The position numbers were made by a program, and so were the translations under genes. 64,000 nt of DNA from Nonomuraea jiangxiensis. GTDB lineage: Bacteria; Actinomycetota; Actinomycetes; Streptosporangiales; Streptosporangiaceae. The stretch spans positions 16,596 through 80,595 of the forward strand of contig NZ_FNDJ01000042.1 of the NCBI RefSeq assembly GCF_900099965.1, written 5' to 3'. The notes under the pieces are model-generated. The model ran no database searches. It was not told the origin of the DNA and was given only the letters and a program-made list of their open reading frames with translations. Numbering within the stretch: position 1 is the first letter of the stretch; every line of letters begins with the position of its first letter. Of the stretch, positions 49,436 through 59,209 are shown one piece after another.

Positions 49436-50521
49436 TTGTCCCTCGTCGCGCACAGCCTCGACGTGATCAAGAGTTTGCAGGCGTCTTCAGGGGCCTACCC
49501 GGCCTCGCCCACCTTCTCCGCCTACCGCGGCTACTCCTGGCTGCGTGACGGCGCGTTCATCGCCGAGGGGGTGAGCAGGCACGGCGACGTGGCCGGCGCG
49601 GACGCCTTCCACGCCTGGTGCGCCCGGGTGGTCGGTGACCGCGCGGGCCAGGTCGATGTGCTGGTGTCCCGCACGGGGCGCGGCGAGGCGGTTACGGCGG
49701 CCGAGATGTTGCCGACCCGGTTCACGCTGGACGGCGTGGACGGCGACGACGACTGGTGGGACTTCCAGCTCGACGGGTACGGCACGTGGCTCTGGGCGCT
49801 GCGCGAGCACGTCGTCCGGCACGGCAGGGCGGTGCCCGGCATCGAGAAGGGCGTCAGGACGGCGGCCCGCTACCTGACCGCGTTCTGGCACGTGCCCTGC
49901 TACGACTGGTGGGAGGAGCACGTCGAGCACCGCCACGTCGCCACGCTCGGCTCGATCCACGCGGGCCTGCGGGCCGCCGTCTCGCTCGGCGTGCTGAGCG
50001 CGGCGGAGTCGGCGGCGGCGGCCGAGGCCGTCGAGGGCGTCGCCGGGCTCGTGGCGCGGGAGGGCGTCAGCGGGGAGGGGCACCTGCGCAAGTGGCTCGG
50101 CAGCGACGCGGTGGACGGCAGCCTGCTGGCCTGCGTCGAGCCGTTCGGGCTGTACCCGGCCGGGCATCCGGTCGGCGAGGCCACGGTCGCCGAGGTCGAG
50201 CGGCAGCTCGCCCGCGACGGCGGCGTCTACCGCTATCTCGCCGACACCTTCTACGGTGGCGGGCGGTGGCTGCTGCTGGCCGGGTTCCTCGGCTGGAACC
50301 ACGCCCGCGCCGGGCGGCGGGAGGAGGCCGTGCGTTACCTGGAGTGGATGGCGGCGCAGGCGACCTCCGCAGGCGACCTGCCCGAGCAGGTGTCCGATCT
50401 GCTGCTGGCGCCCGACCGGCGGCAGGAGTGGCTTGACCGGTGGGGCCCGGTGGCCACGCCGCTGTTGTGGTCGCACGGCATGTACCTGATTCTCGCCGAC
50501 GAGCTGGGAGTGACGGCGTGA
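49436..50521 (+). CDS. GH15-like glucoamylase/glucodextranase-type hydrolase (cytoplasmic)
   Basis: A 361-residue (alpha/alpha)6 hydrolase without signal peptide. GH15-like motifs are YRGYSWLRDGAFIAEG, DDWWDFQLDGYGTWLWAL, the acid Glu in YDWWEEHVEHRHVAT and the second Glu in DLPEQVSD, then PLLWSHGMYL. It resembles the short GH15 enzymes acting on isomaltose-type oligosaccharides. TTG 49436 follows AGGAGAG by 5 nt. It overlaps the next gene, a cytoplasmic GH31, by GTGA, so the two enzymes probably degrade the imported sugar together. Confidence 0.88.
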   Translation: MSLVAHSLDVIKSLQASSGAYPASPTFSAYRGYSWLRDGAFIAEGVSRHGDVAGADAFHAWCARVVGDRAGQVDVLVSRTGRGEAVTAAEMLPTRFTLDGVDGDDDWWDFQLDGYGTWLWALREHVVRHGRAVPGIEKGVRTAARYLTAFWHVPCYDWWEEHVEHRHVATLGSIHAGLRAAVSLGVLSAAESAAAAEAVEGVAGLVAREGVSGEGHLRKWLGSDAVDGSLLACVEPFGLYPAGHPVGEATVAEVERQLARDGGVYRYLADTFYGGGRWLLLAGFLGWNHARAGRREEAVRYLEWMAAQATSAGDLPEQVSDLLLAPDRRQEWLDRWGPVATPLLWSHGMYLILADELGVTA

Positions 50522-52833
50522 TCCGGCACCGGCCCCATGGATCGGGGCACCCCTACGCGGAGACGGAGGACCAGCGCGTCCCGGCCAGGCCGCTGGACGG
50601 TGAGAGCGTGGAGCTGCGCGTGCGCGCGTCGGCGCGGGTCGTCTCCATCGTGTGCGACTGGTCCGTGGACGGTGCCGCGCCCGCCGAGCTACCCCTGGCC
50701 AGGCGGGACGCCCCGCCGCGGGCCGGCGCGGCGGAAGCGATCGGCGCGGCGGAACAGGCCGGCCCGGTGGACGGGACCGGCGCAGCGGAGGAGACCGGCG
50801 CGGTGGAAGGGGCCGGCGCCGCAGGAGCGGTGGACGGTGGGCACCTGGCCGCCGCCCAGGCGCGTGCCGCCCGCGCCGCCGCCGGTTCCTGGGGCGTGCG
50901 CACCCCCTCCCTGCGGGCCGGCAGCCGCTACGCCTACCGCTTCCGGGCGACGACGGCCGACGGCGCGACCCGTGCCACCCGGTGGTTCGAGGTGACGGCG
51001 GCGAGCTGGTCCGGCGCGGGCGGCAAGCTGGAGGTCACGGGTGCCGACCGGGTCGTGCCGGGCAGCGTGGGCTGGCTCGCCGACGGTGACGGCCCGCTGC
51101 GGGTGCGCTTCGAGCTGGAGCTGGGGCCGCGGGAGCACGTGGTGGGCTTCGGCGAGCGGTTCGACGCCGTGGACCAGCGGGGCCGCGCCCTCGACGCGGT
51201 GGTCTTCGAGCAGTACAAGGCGCAGGGCCGGCACGGGCGTACGTACCTGCCGATGCCGTACGCCATGGTGGTGGGCGGCCCGGCGAGCTGGGGCTGGCAC
51301 GTGCGGACCTCGCGGCGCACCTGGTACGACGTCGGCGCGTCACGGCCCGGCCGGATCGTGGTCGAGGCCGAGACCGGCCCGGACGGCGAGCTGGGCGTGC
51401 GCTTCTACGACGGTGAGCGCCCGGCGGACGTGCTGAGCGCCTTCCTCGACGACGTGGGGCGCCCGGCCGAGCTGCCGTCGTGGGTTTTCCGGCTGTGGGC
51501 CAGCGGCAACGAGTGGAACACCCAGGAACGCGTGCTGGCCGAGATGGACCGGCACCGCGAGCACGGGATCCCGGTGGGCGCGCTGGTCATCGAGGCGTGG
51601 AGCGACGAGACGACGTTCACGGCGTTCCGCGGGGCCGAGTACGAGCCGTCGGAGGAGCCCCACCGGCTGGCCGACTACACCTTCCCCGCCGACGGGCCGT
51701 GGCCGGATCCCCAGGGCATGGTGGACGAGCTGCACCGCAGGGACGTCAAGGTGCTGCTCTGGCAGATCCCGCTGCAGAAGATGCGCCCCCACCCCCGCCA
51801 TCAGGCCGCCGTGGACGCCCGGCAACTCGTCGAACGCGGGTACGGCGTGCGCGAGGCCGACGGCCGGCCCTACCGCAACCGGGGCTGGTGGTTCCCGCTG
51901 GCGCTCATGCCCGACCTGTCCTCCCCGGAGGTCCGCGACTGGTGGACGGCCAAACGGCGCTACCTGGTCGAGGAGGTCGGCGTGGATGGGTTCAAGACCG
52001 ACGGCGGCGAGCACGCCTGGGGCCACGACCTGCGTTACGCCGACGGGCGCGACGGCGCCGCGGGCAACGGGCTGTTCTCCGTGCACTACGCTCGCGCGTT
52101 CGGCGACCTGCTGCGCGCCTGCGGCAAGGCGCCGGTGACGTTCAGCCGGGCCGGGTTCGCGGGCTCGCAGCCGCACGGCGCCTTCTGGGCGGGGGACGAG
52201 GACTCGACCTGGGAGGCGTTCCGCTCCTCGATCCGGGCCGGGATCACGGCCTCGGCCTGCGGGATCGTCTATTGGGGCTGGGACCTGGCCGGCTTCTCGG
52301 GGCCCGTGCCGGACGCCGAGCTCTACCTGCGGGCGGCGGGGGCCTCGGCCTTCATGCCGATCATGCAGTACCACTCCGAGTTCAACCACCACCGCCTGCC
52401 CATGAGGGATCGCACGCCCTGGAACGTGGCCGCCCACACCGGGGACGAGCGGGTGATCCCGGTGTTCCGGCGGCTGGCCGAGCTGCGGGAGCGGCTGGTG
52501 CCGTATCTGGCCGAGCAGGCGCGGGCGGCGACGGCCGGCGGGGCGCCGCTGATGCGCGGCCTGTTCTTCGACCATCCGGATGACCCGGAGGTGTGGCGGC
52601 ACCCGCTGCAGTACCAGCTCGGCGACGCGCTGCTGGTCGCGCCCGTGACCGAGCCCGGTATCACCGAGACGTCCGTCTACCTCCCCGAGAAGGAGGGCGG
52701 CTGGGTCGATGTCTGGACCGGGCGCGAGCTGGCCGGCGGGCGGACGGTGAGCCTGCCGGCACCCCTCGACCGCCCGCCCGTCATGTGCGCGGCGGAGCAC
52801 TGGACCCGTCTCTCTCCCGTGTTCACCGACTGA
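50518..52833 (+). CDS. GH31 alpha-glucosidase-type enzyme (cytoplasmic)
   Basis: A 771-residue GH31 enzyme without signal peptide. The nucleophile Asp is in VDGFKTDGGEHAWG and the acid/base Asp in FWAGDEDSTWEAF. The segment ASGNEWNTQ and IEAWSDETTF is shared with the secreted GH31 at 52865, so the two are of one subfamily. The start is GTG 50518 (GTGA overlap). Residues ~70-108 are an Ala/Gly/Glu low-complexity repeat (units like GAAEETGAVEGAG), unusual in the N-terminal domain. It likely hydrolyses imported alpha-gluco-oligosaccharides. Confidence 0.9.
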   Translation: MIRHRPHGSGHPYAETEDQRVPARPLDGESVELRVRASARVVSIVCDWSVDGAAPAELPLARRDAPPRAGAAEAIGAAEQAGPVDGTGAAEETGAVEGAGAAGAVDGGHLAAAQARAARAAAGSWGVRTPSLRAGSRYAYRFRATTADGATRATRWFEVTAASWSGAGGKLEVTGADRVVPGSVGWLADGDGPLRVRFELELGPREHVVGFGERFDAVDQRGRALDAVVFEQYKAQGRHGRTYLPMPYAMVVGGPASWGWHVRTSRRTWYDVGASRPGRIVVEAETGPDGELGVRFYDGERPADVLSAFLDDVGRPAELPSWVFRLWASGNEWNTQERVLAEMDRHREHGIPVGALVIEAWSDETTFTAFRGAEYEPSEEPHRLADYTFPADGPWPDPQGMVDELHRRDVKVLLWQIPLQKMRPHPRHQAAVDARQLVERGYGVREADGRPYRNRGWWFPLALMPDLSSPEVRDWWTAKRRYLVEEVGVDGFKTDGGEHAWGHDLRYADGRDGAAGNGLFSVHYARAFGDLLRACGKAPVTFSRAGFAGSQPHGAFWAGDEDSTWEAFRSSIRAGITASACGIVYWGWDLAGFSGPVPDAELYLRAAGASAFMPIMQYHSEFNHHRLPMRDRTPWNVAAHTGDERVIPVFRRLAELRERLVPYLAEQARAATAGGAPLMRGLFFDHPDDPEVWRHPLQYQLGDALLVAPVTEPGITETSVYLPEKEGGWVDVWTGRELAGGRTVSLPAPLDRPPVMCAAEHWTRLSPVFTD

Positions 52834-52864
52834 GTGGTAGCTGCTTGAGAGGAGCACACCCCCT

Positions 52865-55800
52865 ATGAGTTGGTTACGGTCGGTCGCCATCGTCTCGGCG
52901 CTCGTCCTGCTCACCTCCCTGGTCTCCGTCTCTGTCTCCGTCTCCGCCTACGCCCTGGACGGCGTCCACCACAACCCGACCGGAATCGACGACCTCTACT
53001 CCAGCGAGCCCACCGAACGGGTCCCGCGCGACCCGATGGCCGGTGAGCCGGTCCAGATCAACGCGACGACCTGGCCGATCGAGCCCGGCCAGACCGTCTG
53101 GGTCACCTGGACCAGGAACGGGGTCGGCCAGACCCCGGTGGGCGCCGCCTGGGACCACAACAGCGGCAACAACAGCTACTGGAAGATCAACCTCGGTACG
53201 TTCGCCCGGGGGGACAAGATCTCCTACACCGTCAACGCGGACGTGAACGGGGGCGGTCAGAAGAGCGTCGGCCCGTTCGTGTTCACGGTCACCTCGTGGA
53301 GCACGGTGACGAACGTGACCGGGTTCGTGAACAACGGCACGTCGGTGGACGTCACGACCGGTGACAGCGCGGGGAGCTTCACGCCGAAGATCCGCTTCGC
53401 CTTCCCCGCGCTCGACCGGTTCCGTACGCAGATCGCCCCCAGCGGCTCTGGTCTCAACATCTCAGGCGTCTCCGGGTACACGGTGACGAACTCCGCGAGC
53501 ACGTTGACGATCTCCACCAGCTCACTCGTGCTGAAGATCCAGAAGTCGCCGTATCGGCTGTCGGTCTACAAGGGCGACGGCACGACCCTGATCACCCGCC
53601 AGTACGACCCCGCCACGTTCCGCAACATCGGCTGGGCCAGCGACGGCGCCACCACGATCACGAAGATCGAGGACCACTTCCTGTCGCCGCCCGGCGAGCG
53701 CTTCGAAGGCTTCGGCGAACGCTACGACCGGCTCGACCAGCGCGGCACCGACGTGCACAACTACGTCTACAACCAGTACCGGGCCAGGGCGCCACCCGGC
53801 GCACGTATCTGAGCGTGCCGTTCTTCCTGAACTCGGCCGGGTACGGCGTGCACGTCACCGGCACCCGCTACGCGATCTTCAACCTCAACACGCACCTGAG
53901 CGACCTGGCCGGCTTCACCGTGGACACCGGCGGCGGGCTGAACTCGACGCTCGACTACCACTTCTTCGCCGGCACCCCGGCCGAGATCGTGGACGACTAC
54001 ACGGCGGTCACCGGGCGGCCCCAGCTTCCGCCGAAATGGGCGTTCGGGGTGTGGATGTCGGCCAACGAGTGGAACACCCAGGCCGAGGTGAACGCCGAGC
54101 TGGCGAACGTGGGGACGTACAAGATCCCGCACACCGCGATGGTGCTGGAGCAGTGGAGTGACGAGGCCACGTTCTACGTCTGGCACGGCGCCACGTACAC
54201 GGCCAAACCCGGCAGCGGCAAGCTGGCATACGCGGACCTGACGTTCCCGGCGGGCAGCGCGTGGCAGGACCCGAAGGCCATGGTCGCCAACGCCCACAGC
54301 AAGGGGATCAAGATGATCCTCTGGCAGATCCCGGTGTTCAAGGAGAACTTCGACACCAACCCGCCCACCGCGCCGCAGCAGCACCTCAACGACAAGGCGT
54401 ACGCGCAGGCGCAGGGATACGTCGCCAAGAACGCGACCAACGGCCCCTACCGCATCCCGACCGGCCAGTGGTTCGGCGACAGCATGGTCCCCGACTTCAC
54501 CAGCACGGCCGCGACGAACTGGTGGATGAGCAAGCGCGACTACCTCATCGACGAGGTCGGCGTGGACGGCTTCAAGACCGACGGCAGCGAGGCCGTCTTC
54601 GGCAGGGGCGTGCAGTTCGCCGACGGCCGCAAGGGCGACGAGATGCACAACGCCTACCCCAACAGCTACACCGGCGCCTACAACTCCTACGTCAAGGGCA
54701 AGAGGCCCGACGGCACGATCTTCAGCCGGGCGGGCACGACCGGCGCCCAGACCACGTCGATCTTCTGGGCGGGCGACCAGAACTCCAGCTTCTCCGCCTT
54801 CCAGGAGGCGGTACGGGCCCAGCTCAGCGCGGGGCAGTCGGGCGTGCCGTTCACGGCGTGGGACCTGGCGGGTTTCACCGGCGACTTCCCCAGCGCCGAG
54901 CTCTACCTGCGCTCGACGGCGCAGGCCACGTTCTCGCCGATCATGCAGTACCACTCGGAGAAGGCCAACCCCGGCGTCTCGGAGGCCCGCACGCCGTGGA
55001 ACGTGCAGGCCCGCACCGGGAACACGAGCGTGGTGCCCGCCTTCCGCAAGTTCGCCAACGTGCGGATGAACCTGATCCCGTACCTCTACACCGAGGCCAG
55101 GTCGGGCGCCACGACGGGCGTGCCGATGATGCGGGCCATGAGCTTCGCCTTCCCCGGTGACACGGCGGCGGCGGGGCACGACCAGCAGTACCTGTTCGGG
55201 TCACAGCTCCTCGTGGCCCCGATCACCACGCAGGGCGCCACCTCCAAGAACGTCTACCTGCCCGCGGGGGAGTGGTACGACCTGTGGAACGGGGGCCGCT
55301 TCACCGGGCCCGGCACCAAGACCTACAACGCCGGCCTGGACACCATCCCCGTCTACGCCAGGCCCGGGGCGATCGTCCCGCTCAACCTCAACGCCGACTA
55401 CCAGCTCGGCGGTGAGATCGGCAACAGCGTGAACACGCATACGAACCTGACCTTCCGCATCTATCCCTCGGGCTCGACGTCGTACGCGTACTTCGAGGAC
55501 TCCGCGAACGCCACCCGCACGATCACCTCGGCCGAGAACTGGACCGCTCACACGGTGACCGTCACCGTGCCCGCGCTCACCACGACCAGCACGCTGCAGG
55601 TCGCGAGCACGAAGCCGGCGTCGGTGACCGGCGCGACCGCGCGAGCGAGCCTCGCCGACCTCAAGGCCGCCTCCGAGGGCTGGTGGTGGGACCCGGTGCA
55701 GCAACTCACCCACGTCAAGCTGCCCGGTGCCGCGGCCAACCGCACCATCACGCTCAACGGCGTGGACAAGGCGGCCTACGAGTCCGAGTTCGCCACCGGC

Positions 55801-56148
55801 ACCGGCACCTCCACCAACACCGACCACGCCGGCTACACCGGAACCGGCTTCACCGACGGGTTCGCCACCTCCGGGGACGCGGTGACGTTCAACGTCAAGG
55901 CGGACGCGGCGGGCAGCCATCAGCTCAAGTTCCGCTACTCCACCACGGCGGCCGCCACCCGGACCGTCTACGTGGACGGGGTCGCCGCGGGCACGCTCTC
56001 GCTGCCCGCCCTCGCCAACTGGGACACCTGGGGCACGGCCACGCTCACCACCTCGCTCACAGCGGGCGCCCACACCGTCAGGATCGCGTACGACGCCTCG
56101 AACACCGGCGGGATCAACCTCGACAACCTGGTGGTGGCCCGGCCATGA
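52865..56148 (+). pseudogene. Secreted GH31 enzyme with CBM35, broken by a one-base frameshift
   Basis: The reading frame opens at ATG 52865 with a signal peptide (SAIVSALVLLTS-like, ending SVSAYA), an N-terminal beta domain (HHNPTGIDDLYSSEPTERVP) and the start of the GH31 fold, then stops at 53812. From 53785 the next frame continues the protein exactly: QGATRRTYLSVPFFLNS. The cytoplasmic homolog reads QYKAQGRHGRTYL; here QYR is followed by only two bases (GC) of an Ala codon before CAG. One base, probably a C in a C-run at 53783-53785, is missing. Downstream all key parts exist: nucleophile in VDGFKTDGSEAVFG, acid/base in FWAGDQNSSFSAF, and a C-terminal CBM35-like domain (TDHAGYTGTGFTDGF, LANWDTWGTATL). 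It could be a true mutation or a sequencing error. Confidence 0.82.
53815..56148 (+). CDS. 3' open frame of the frameshifted GH31 gene
   Basis: GTG 53815 is the first start-like codon in the restored frame; the true frame begins at 53785. It holds the whole catalytic barrel and the CBM35-like module (about 777 residues) but no signal peptide or ribosome site, so independent translation is unlikely. Its TGA overlaps the next gene as ATGA. Confidence 0.6.
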   Translation: MPFFLNSAGYGVHVTGTRYAIFNLNTHLSDLAGFTVDTGGGLNSTLDYHFFAGTPAEIVDDYTAVTGRPQLPPKWAFGVWMSANEWNTQAEVNAELANVGTYKIPHTAMVLEQWSDEATFYVWHGATYTAKPGSGKLAYADLTFPAGSAWQDPKAMVANAHSKGIKMILWQIPVFKENFDTNPPTAPQQHLNDKAYAQAQGYVAKNATNGPYRIPTGQWFGDSMVPDFTSTAATNWWMSKRDYLIDEVGVDGFKTDGSEAVFGRGVQFADGRKGDEMHNAYPNSYTGAYNSYVKGKRPDGTIFSRAGTTGAQTTSIFWAGDQNSSFSAFQEAVRAQLSAGQSGVPFTAWDLAGFTGDFPSAELYLRSTAQATFSPIMQYHSEKANPGVSEARTPWNVQARTGNTSVVPAFRKFANVRMNLIPYLYTEARSGATTGVPMMRAMSFAFPGDTAAAGHDQQYLFGSQLLVAPITTQGATSKNVYLPAGEWYDLWNGGRFTGPGTKTYNAGLDTIPVYARPGAIVPLNLNADYQLGGEIGNSVNTHTNLTFRIYPSGSTSYAYFEDSANATRTITSAENWTAHTVTVTVPALTTTSTLQVASTKPASVTGATARASLADLKAASEGWWWDPVQQLTHVKLPGAAANRTITLNGVDKAAYESEFATGTGTSTNTDHAGYTGTGFTDGFATSGDAVTFNVKADAAGSHQLKFRYSTTAAATRTVYVDGVAAGTLSLPALANWDTWGTATLTTSLTAGAHTVRIAYDASNTGGINLDNLVVARP

Positions 56149-58988
56149 AACGTGCGCTTCTTCTCCTGACCGCCCTGTTCCTGCCCCTGCTGGTGGCGCC
56201 GCCCGCGCGGGCGGCGGTCCAGCGGGTGCAGTTCACCAGCGGCTCCACCTACCTGATCGTGGAGTTCCTGGACGACGATCTGGTGCACTTCGAGCTGGCC
56301 AACGGCACGTCGCCGGGGACCGGCTCGCCCATCTTCACCACGCCGCAGGTGGCCAAGACCGACTACCCGGGGCCTACGAGCTTCAACCAGTCGGGCAACA
56401 CCCTCACCACGGCGGCCATGAAGGTCGAGGTGACGGCCGGCACGCTGTGCGTGAAGGTGTCCGACCCGGCCCGGCTGCTGTACGAGGCGTGCCCCCGCAA
56501 CCTGGCCCAGGCGTGGAAGGGCCTGTCGATCAGCAAGGGCTCGATCCAGCACGCGTACGGGCTGGGCGAGCAGTTCTTCACGGGCGGCAGCGCCGACGGC
56601 GACTGGGTGGGCCGCACCCGCACCCCGGGCGGCCCCTACGGCAACGCCATGGTGTACGACGGCGACAACGGCCCGGTGGGCAACGCCCAGATCCCCGTGC
56701 TGTTCGCGGTCGGCCCGGCCAGTCCGACCTTGGGCAACCTGAACTACGGCCTGCTGCTCGACCAGGTGTACAAGCAGGAGTGGAACCTCACCGGCGACCC
56801 GTGGACGGTCGACACCTGGGGCGACCAGCTCAGGTGGTACACGATGACCGGGCCCGACCTGCCTGACCTGCGCAAGGACTACATGGAGCTGACGGGCCGG
56901 CCGCCGGTGCCGCCGAAGAAGGCGTTCGGCCTGTGGGTGTCGGAGTTCGGCTACGACAACTGGGCCGAGATCGACAACCGGCTCTCCGGGCTGCGCGCGG
57001 CGAAATTCCCCGTGGACGGCTTCGTCCTCGATCTGCCGTGGTTCGGCGGGGTGACGGCCGGCTCCGACAACACCAGGATGGGCTCGCTCACCTGGGACAC
57101 CGCCGCCTTCCCCAACCCGTCGGCCACTATCGCCGACTTCCAGGCGAACAAGGGCGTCGGCCTGATGACGATCGAGGAGTCCTATGTCGGCAGGAACCTG
57201 CCCGAGCACGCCGACCTGGCCTCCCGCGGCTATCTCGTACGGGCGGGGTGCGCGGCCTGCGCGCCCGTCTACCTGACCACGAACGACTGGTGGGGCCGGG
57301 GCGGCATGATCGACTGGACGCAGGACGCCGCGGGCGACCACTGGCACGCCGTCAAACGCCGGCCGCTGGTGGACGCCGGGGTGCAGGGCCACTGGCTGGA
57401 CCTCGGCGAGCCGGAGATGTACGACGCCGGCGACTGGACCTCCGGCGTGCTGCCCGGCAAGCACGCCCACGCCGACTACCACAACGTCTACAACCTCAAG
57501 TGGGCCGAGAGCATCGCCCGCGGCTACGCCTCCGGCACCAAGCGCCCGTTCATGCTGGCCCGCTCCGGCGCGGCGGGCATGCAGCGGCACGGCGTGGCCA
57601 TGTGGTCGGCCGACATCGGCTCCAAGCTGACCGCGCTCGCCCAGCAGCAGAACGCGCAGCTCCACATGTCGATGTCGGGCATCGACTACTACGGCTCCGA
57701 CATCGGCGGCTTCCGCAGGGAGATGCTCGACTCCGACCTGAACGAGCTCTACACGCAGTGGTTCGCCAACGGGGCGTGGTTCGAGGTGCCGGTGCGCCCG
57801 CACACCGAGAACCTGTGCAACTGCGCGCAGACCTCACCCGACAAGATCGGCCATACCGCCAGCAACCTCGCCAACCTCCGGCAGCGCTACGAGCTGGCGC
57901 CCTACTACTACTCGCTGGCCCACCGGGCCTACCGGTTCGGCGAGCCCGTCGTACCGCCGCCGGCGTACTACTACCAGAACGACCCGAACCTGCGCGAGGC
58001 CGGCCACGAGAAGCTCATCGGCCGTGACCTGCTGGTCGGGGTGGTGGCGGGCGCGGGCGAGCGCGCGCGGGACGTCTACCTCCCCGCCGGCACCTGGTAC
58101 GACTACGCCACGGGCGAGAAGCTGACCAGCACCGGCCAGTGGTTCACCGACCGGCCGCTGTGGGTGAACGGCGTCTTCCGGCTGCCGGCCTTCGCCCGGG
58201 CGGGCGCGATCCTGCCCAAGATGTACGTGGACGACAAGACCATGAACGTCGTGGGCAAACGAACCGACGCCACCACCAGGAACGAGCTGATCGCCCGCGT
58301 CCACCCGGATGCCGCCGCCACGAGCTTCACGCTCTACGAGGACGACGGGGCCTCGACGGCGTACCGGACCGGCGCCGTCCGGACGACGCAGATCAGCCAG
58401 CAGCTCACCGGCAGCACGGCGACCGTCACGGTGGCCGCCTCCAGCGGCACCTACACCGGCGCTCCGAGCAGCAGGCAGAACGTCGTCGAGCTCGTCACCG
58501 ACACCCAGGCCTCGGCTGTCACGCTGAACGGCAGCCCGCTGACCCAGCGCGCCGACAAGGCCGCCTTCGACGCGGCCGCCAGCGGCTGGTACAACGCGGG
58601 CGGCAACCTCGTCGTCGCCAAGTCGGCGGGCACGGCCGTCACGACGGCCAAGACGTTCGCGTTCACGCTCGGCCAGGCGCCGGTGTCGGCCACGTTCACC
58701 TGCCACAACGGCACCACCACGCCCGGCCAGTCGGTCTACGCGGTCGGCAGCGCGCCGCAGCTCGGAGCGTGGTCGGTGGCCGCCGCCGTCAAGCTGTCGC
58801 CGACCGCCTACCCGACCTGGACGGGCACGATCGGCAAGCTCCCGCCCAACACGGCGATCGAGTGGAAGTGCGTCAAGCGGCAGGAGGCCAACTTCCCCGA
58901 CACCGCCGACCAGTGGCAGCCGGGCGGCAACACCGTGCTCACGACGCCGGCGAGCGGCAGCGCCGGCACCACGACCGGGACGTTCTGA
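56145..58988 (+). CDS. Secreted GH31 enzyme with C-terminal CBM20 starch-binding domain
   Basis: A 947-residue protein with a signal peptide (KRALLLLTALFLPLLVAPPA, cut after ARAA). The GH31 barrel carries the nucleophile Asp in WLDLGEPEMYD and the acid/base Asp in MWSADIGSKL. This is a different subfamily from the two GH31 genes upstream. The last ~100 residues form a CBM20: ATFTCHNGTTTPGQSVYAVG, LGAWSVAAAVKLSPTAYPTW and TAIEWKCVKRQ. It should act on starch or a related alpha-glucan outside the cell; hydrolase and transglycosylase activity cannot be told apart by eye. ATG 56145 overlaps the preceding stop (ATGA), and it ends the ROK operon. Confidence 0.9.
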   Translation: MKRALLLLTALFLPLLVAPPARAAVQRVQFTSGSTYLIVEFLDDDLVHFELANGTSPGTGSPIFTTPQVAKTDYPGPTSFNQSGNTLTTAAMKVEVTAGTLCVKVSDPARLLYEACPRNLAQAWKGLSISKGSIQHAYGLGEQFFTGGSADGDWVGRTRTPGGPYGNAMVYDGDNGPVGNAQIPVLFAVGPASPTLGNLNYGLLLDQVYKQEWNLTGDPWTVDTWGDQLRWYTMTGPDLPDLRKDYMELTGRPPVPPKKAFGLWVSEFGYDNWAEIDNRLSGLRAAKFPVDGFVLDLPWFGGVTAGSDNTRMGSLTWDTAAFPNPSATIADFQANKGVGLMTIEESYVGRNLPEHADLASRGYLVRAGCAACAPVYLTTNDWWGRGGMIDWTQDAAGDHWHAVKRRPLVDAGVQGHWLDLGEPEMYDAGDWTSGVLPGKHAHADYHNVYNLKWAESIARGYASGTKRPFMLARSGAAGMQRHGVAMWSADIGSKLTALAQQQNAQLHMSMSGIDYYGSDIGGFRREMLDSDLNELYTQWFANGAWFEVPVRPHTENLCNCAQTSPDKIGHTASNLANLRQRYELAPYYYSLAHRAYRFGEPVVPPPAYYYQNDPNLREAGHEKLIGRDLLVGVVAGAGERARDVYLPAGTWYDYATGEKLTSTGQWFTDRPLWVNGVFRLPAFARAGAILPKMYVDDKTMNVVGKRTDATTRNELIARVHPDAAATSFTLYEDDGASTAYRTGAVRTTQISQQLTGSTATVTVAASSGTYTGAPSSRQNVVELVTDTQASAVTLNGSPLTQRADKAAFDAAASGWYNAGGNLVVAKSAGTAVTTAKTFAFTLGQAPVSATFTCHNGTTTPGQSVYAVGSAPQLGAWSVAAAVKLSPTAYPTWTGTIGKLPPNTAIEWKCVKRQEANFPDTADQWQPGGNTVLTTPASGSAGTTTGTF

Positions 58989-59000
58989 CACCCTCGCGAC

Positions 59001-59031
59001 GGGCCGGGGCGGCATGGCGCCACCCCGGCCC
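59001..59031 (+). terminator. Stem-loop after the ROK operon
   Basis: GGGCCGGGG (59001-59009) pairs with CCCCGGCCC (59023-59031). No T-tract follows, but the position 12 nt after the last stop fits a terminator. Confidence 0.6.
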
Positions 59032-59037
59032 CACGGT

Positions 59038-59080
59038 TCACGTGAGCCGTGCGCCGGCGTCACGTGAGCCGTGCGCCGGC
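59038..59080. repeat. Two tandem copies of a 21-bp repeat
   Basis: A 21-bp unit beginning TCACGTGAGCC and ending GCGCCGGC occurs at 59038-59058 and 59060-59080, identical, with one base between. Each holds the palindrome TCACGTGA. It could be a paired regulator site upstream of the nucleotidyltransferase gene. Confidence 0.6.
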
Positions 59081-59209
59081 AGCCGGCAGTGCGCCGGCCG
59101 GCCCGCCGCAGGACCACCCGAACCCGGCACCGGGGACCTCGCTCCGGACCGCGCGGCCCGATCCGGAAAAGGTGGAGAATTTCCTGATCAGCGGGCGAAG
59201 GGAGACGTA

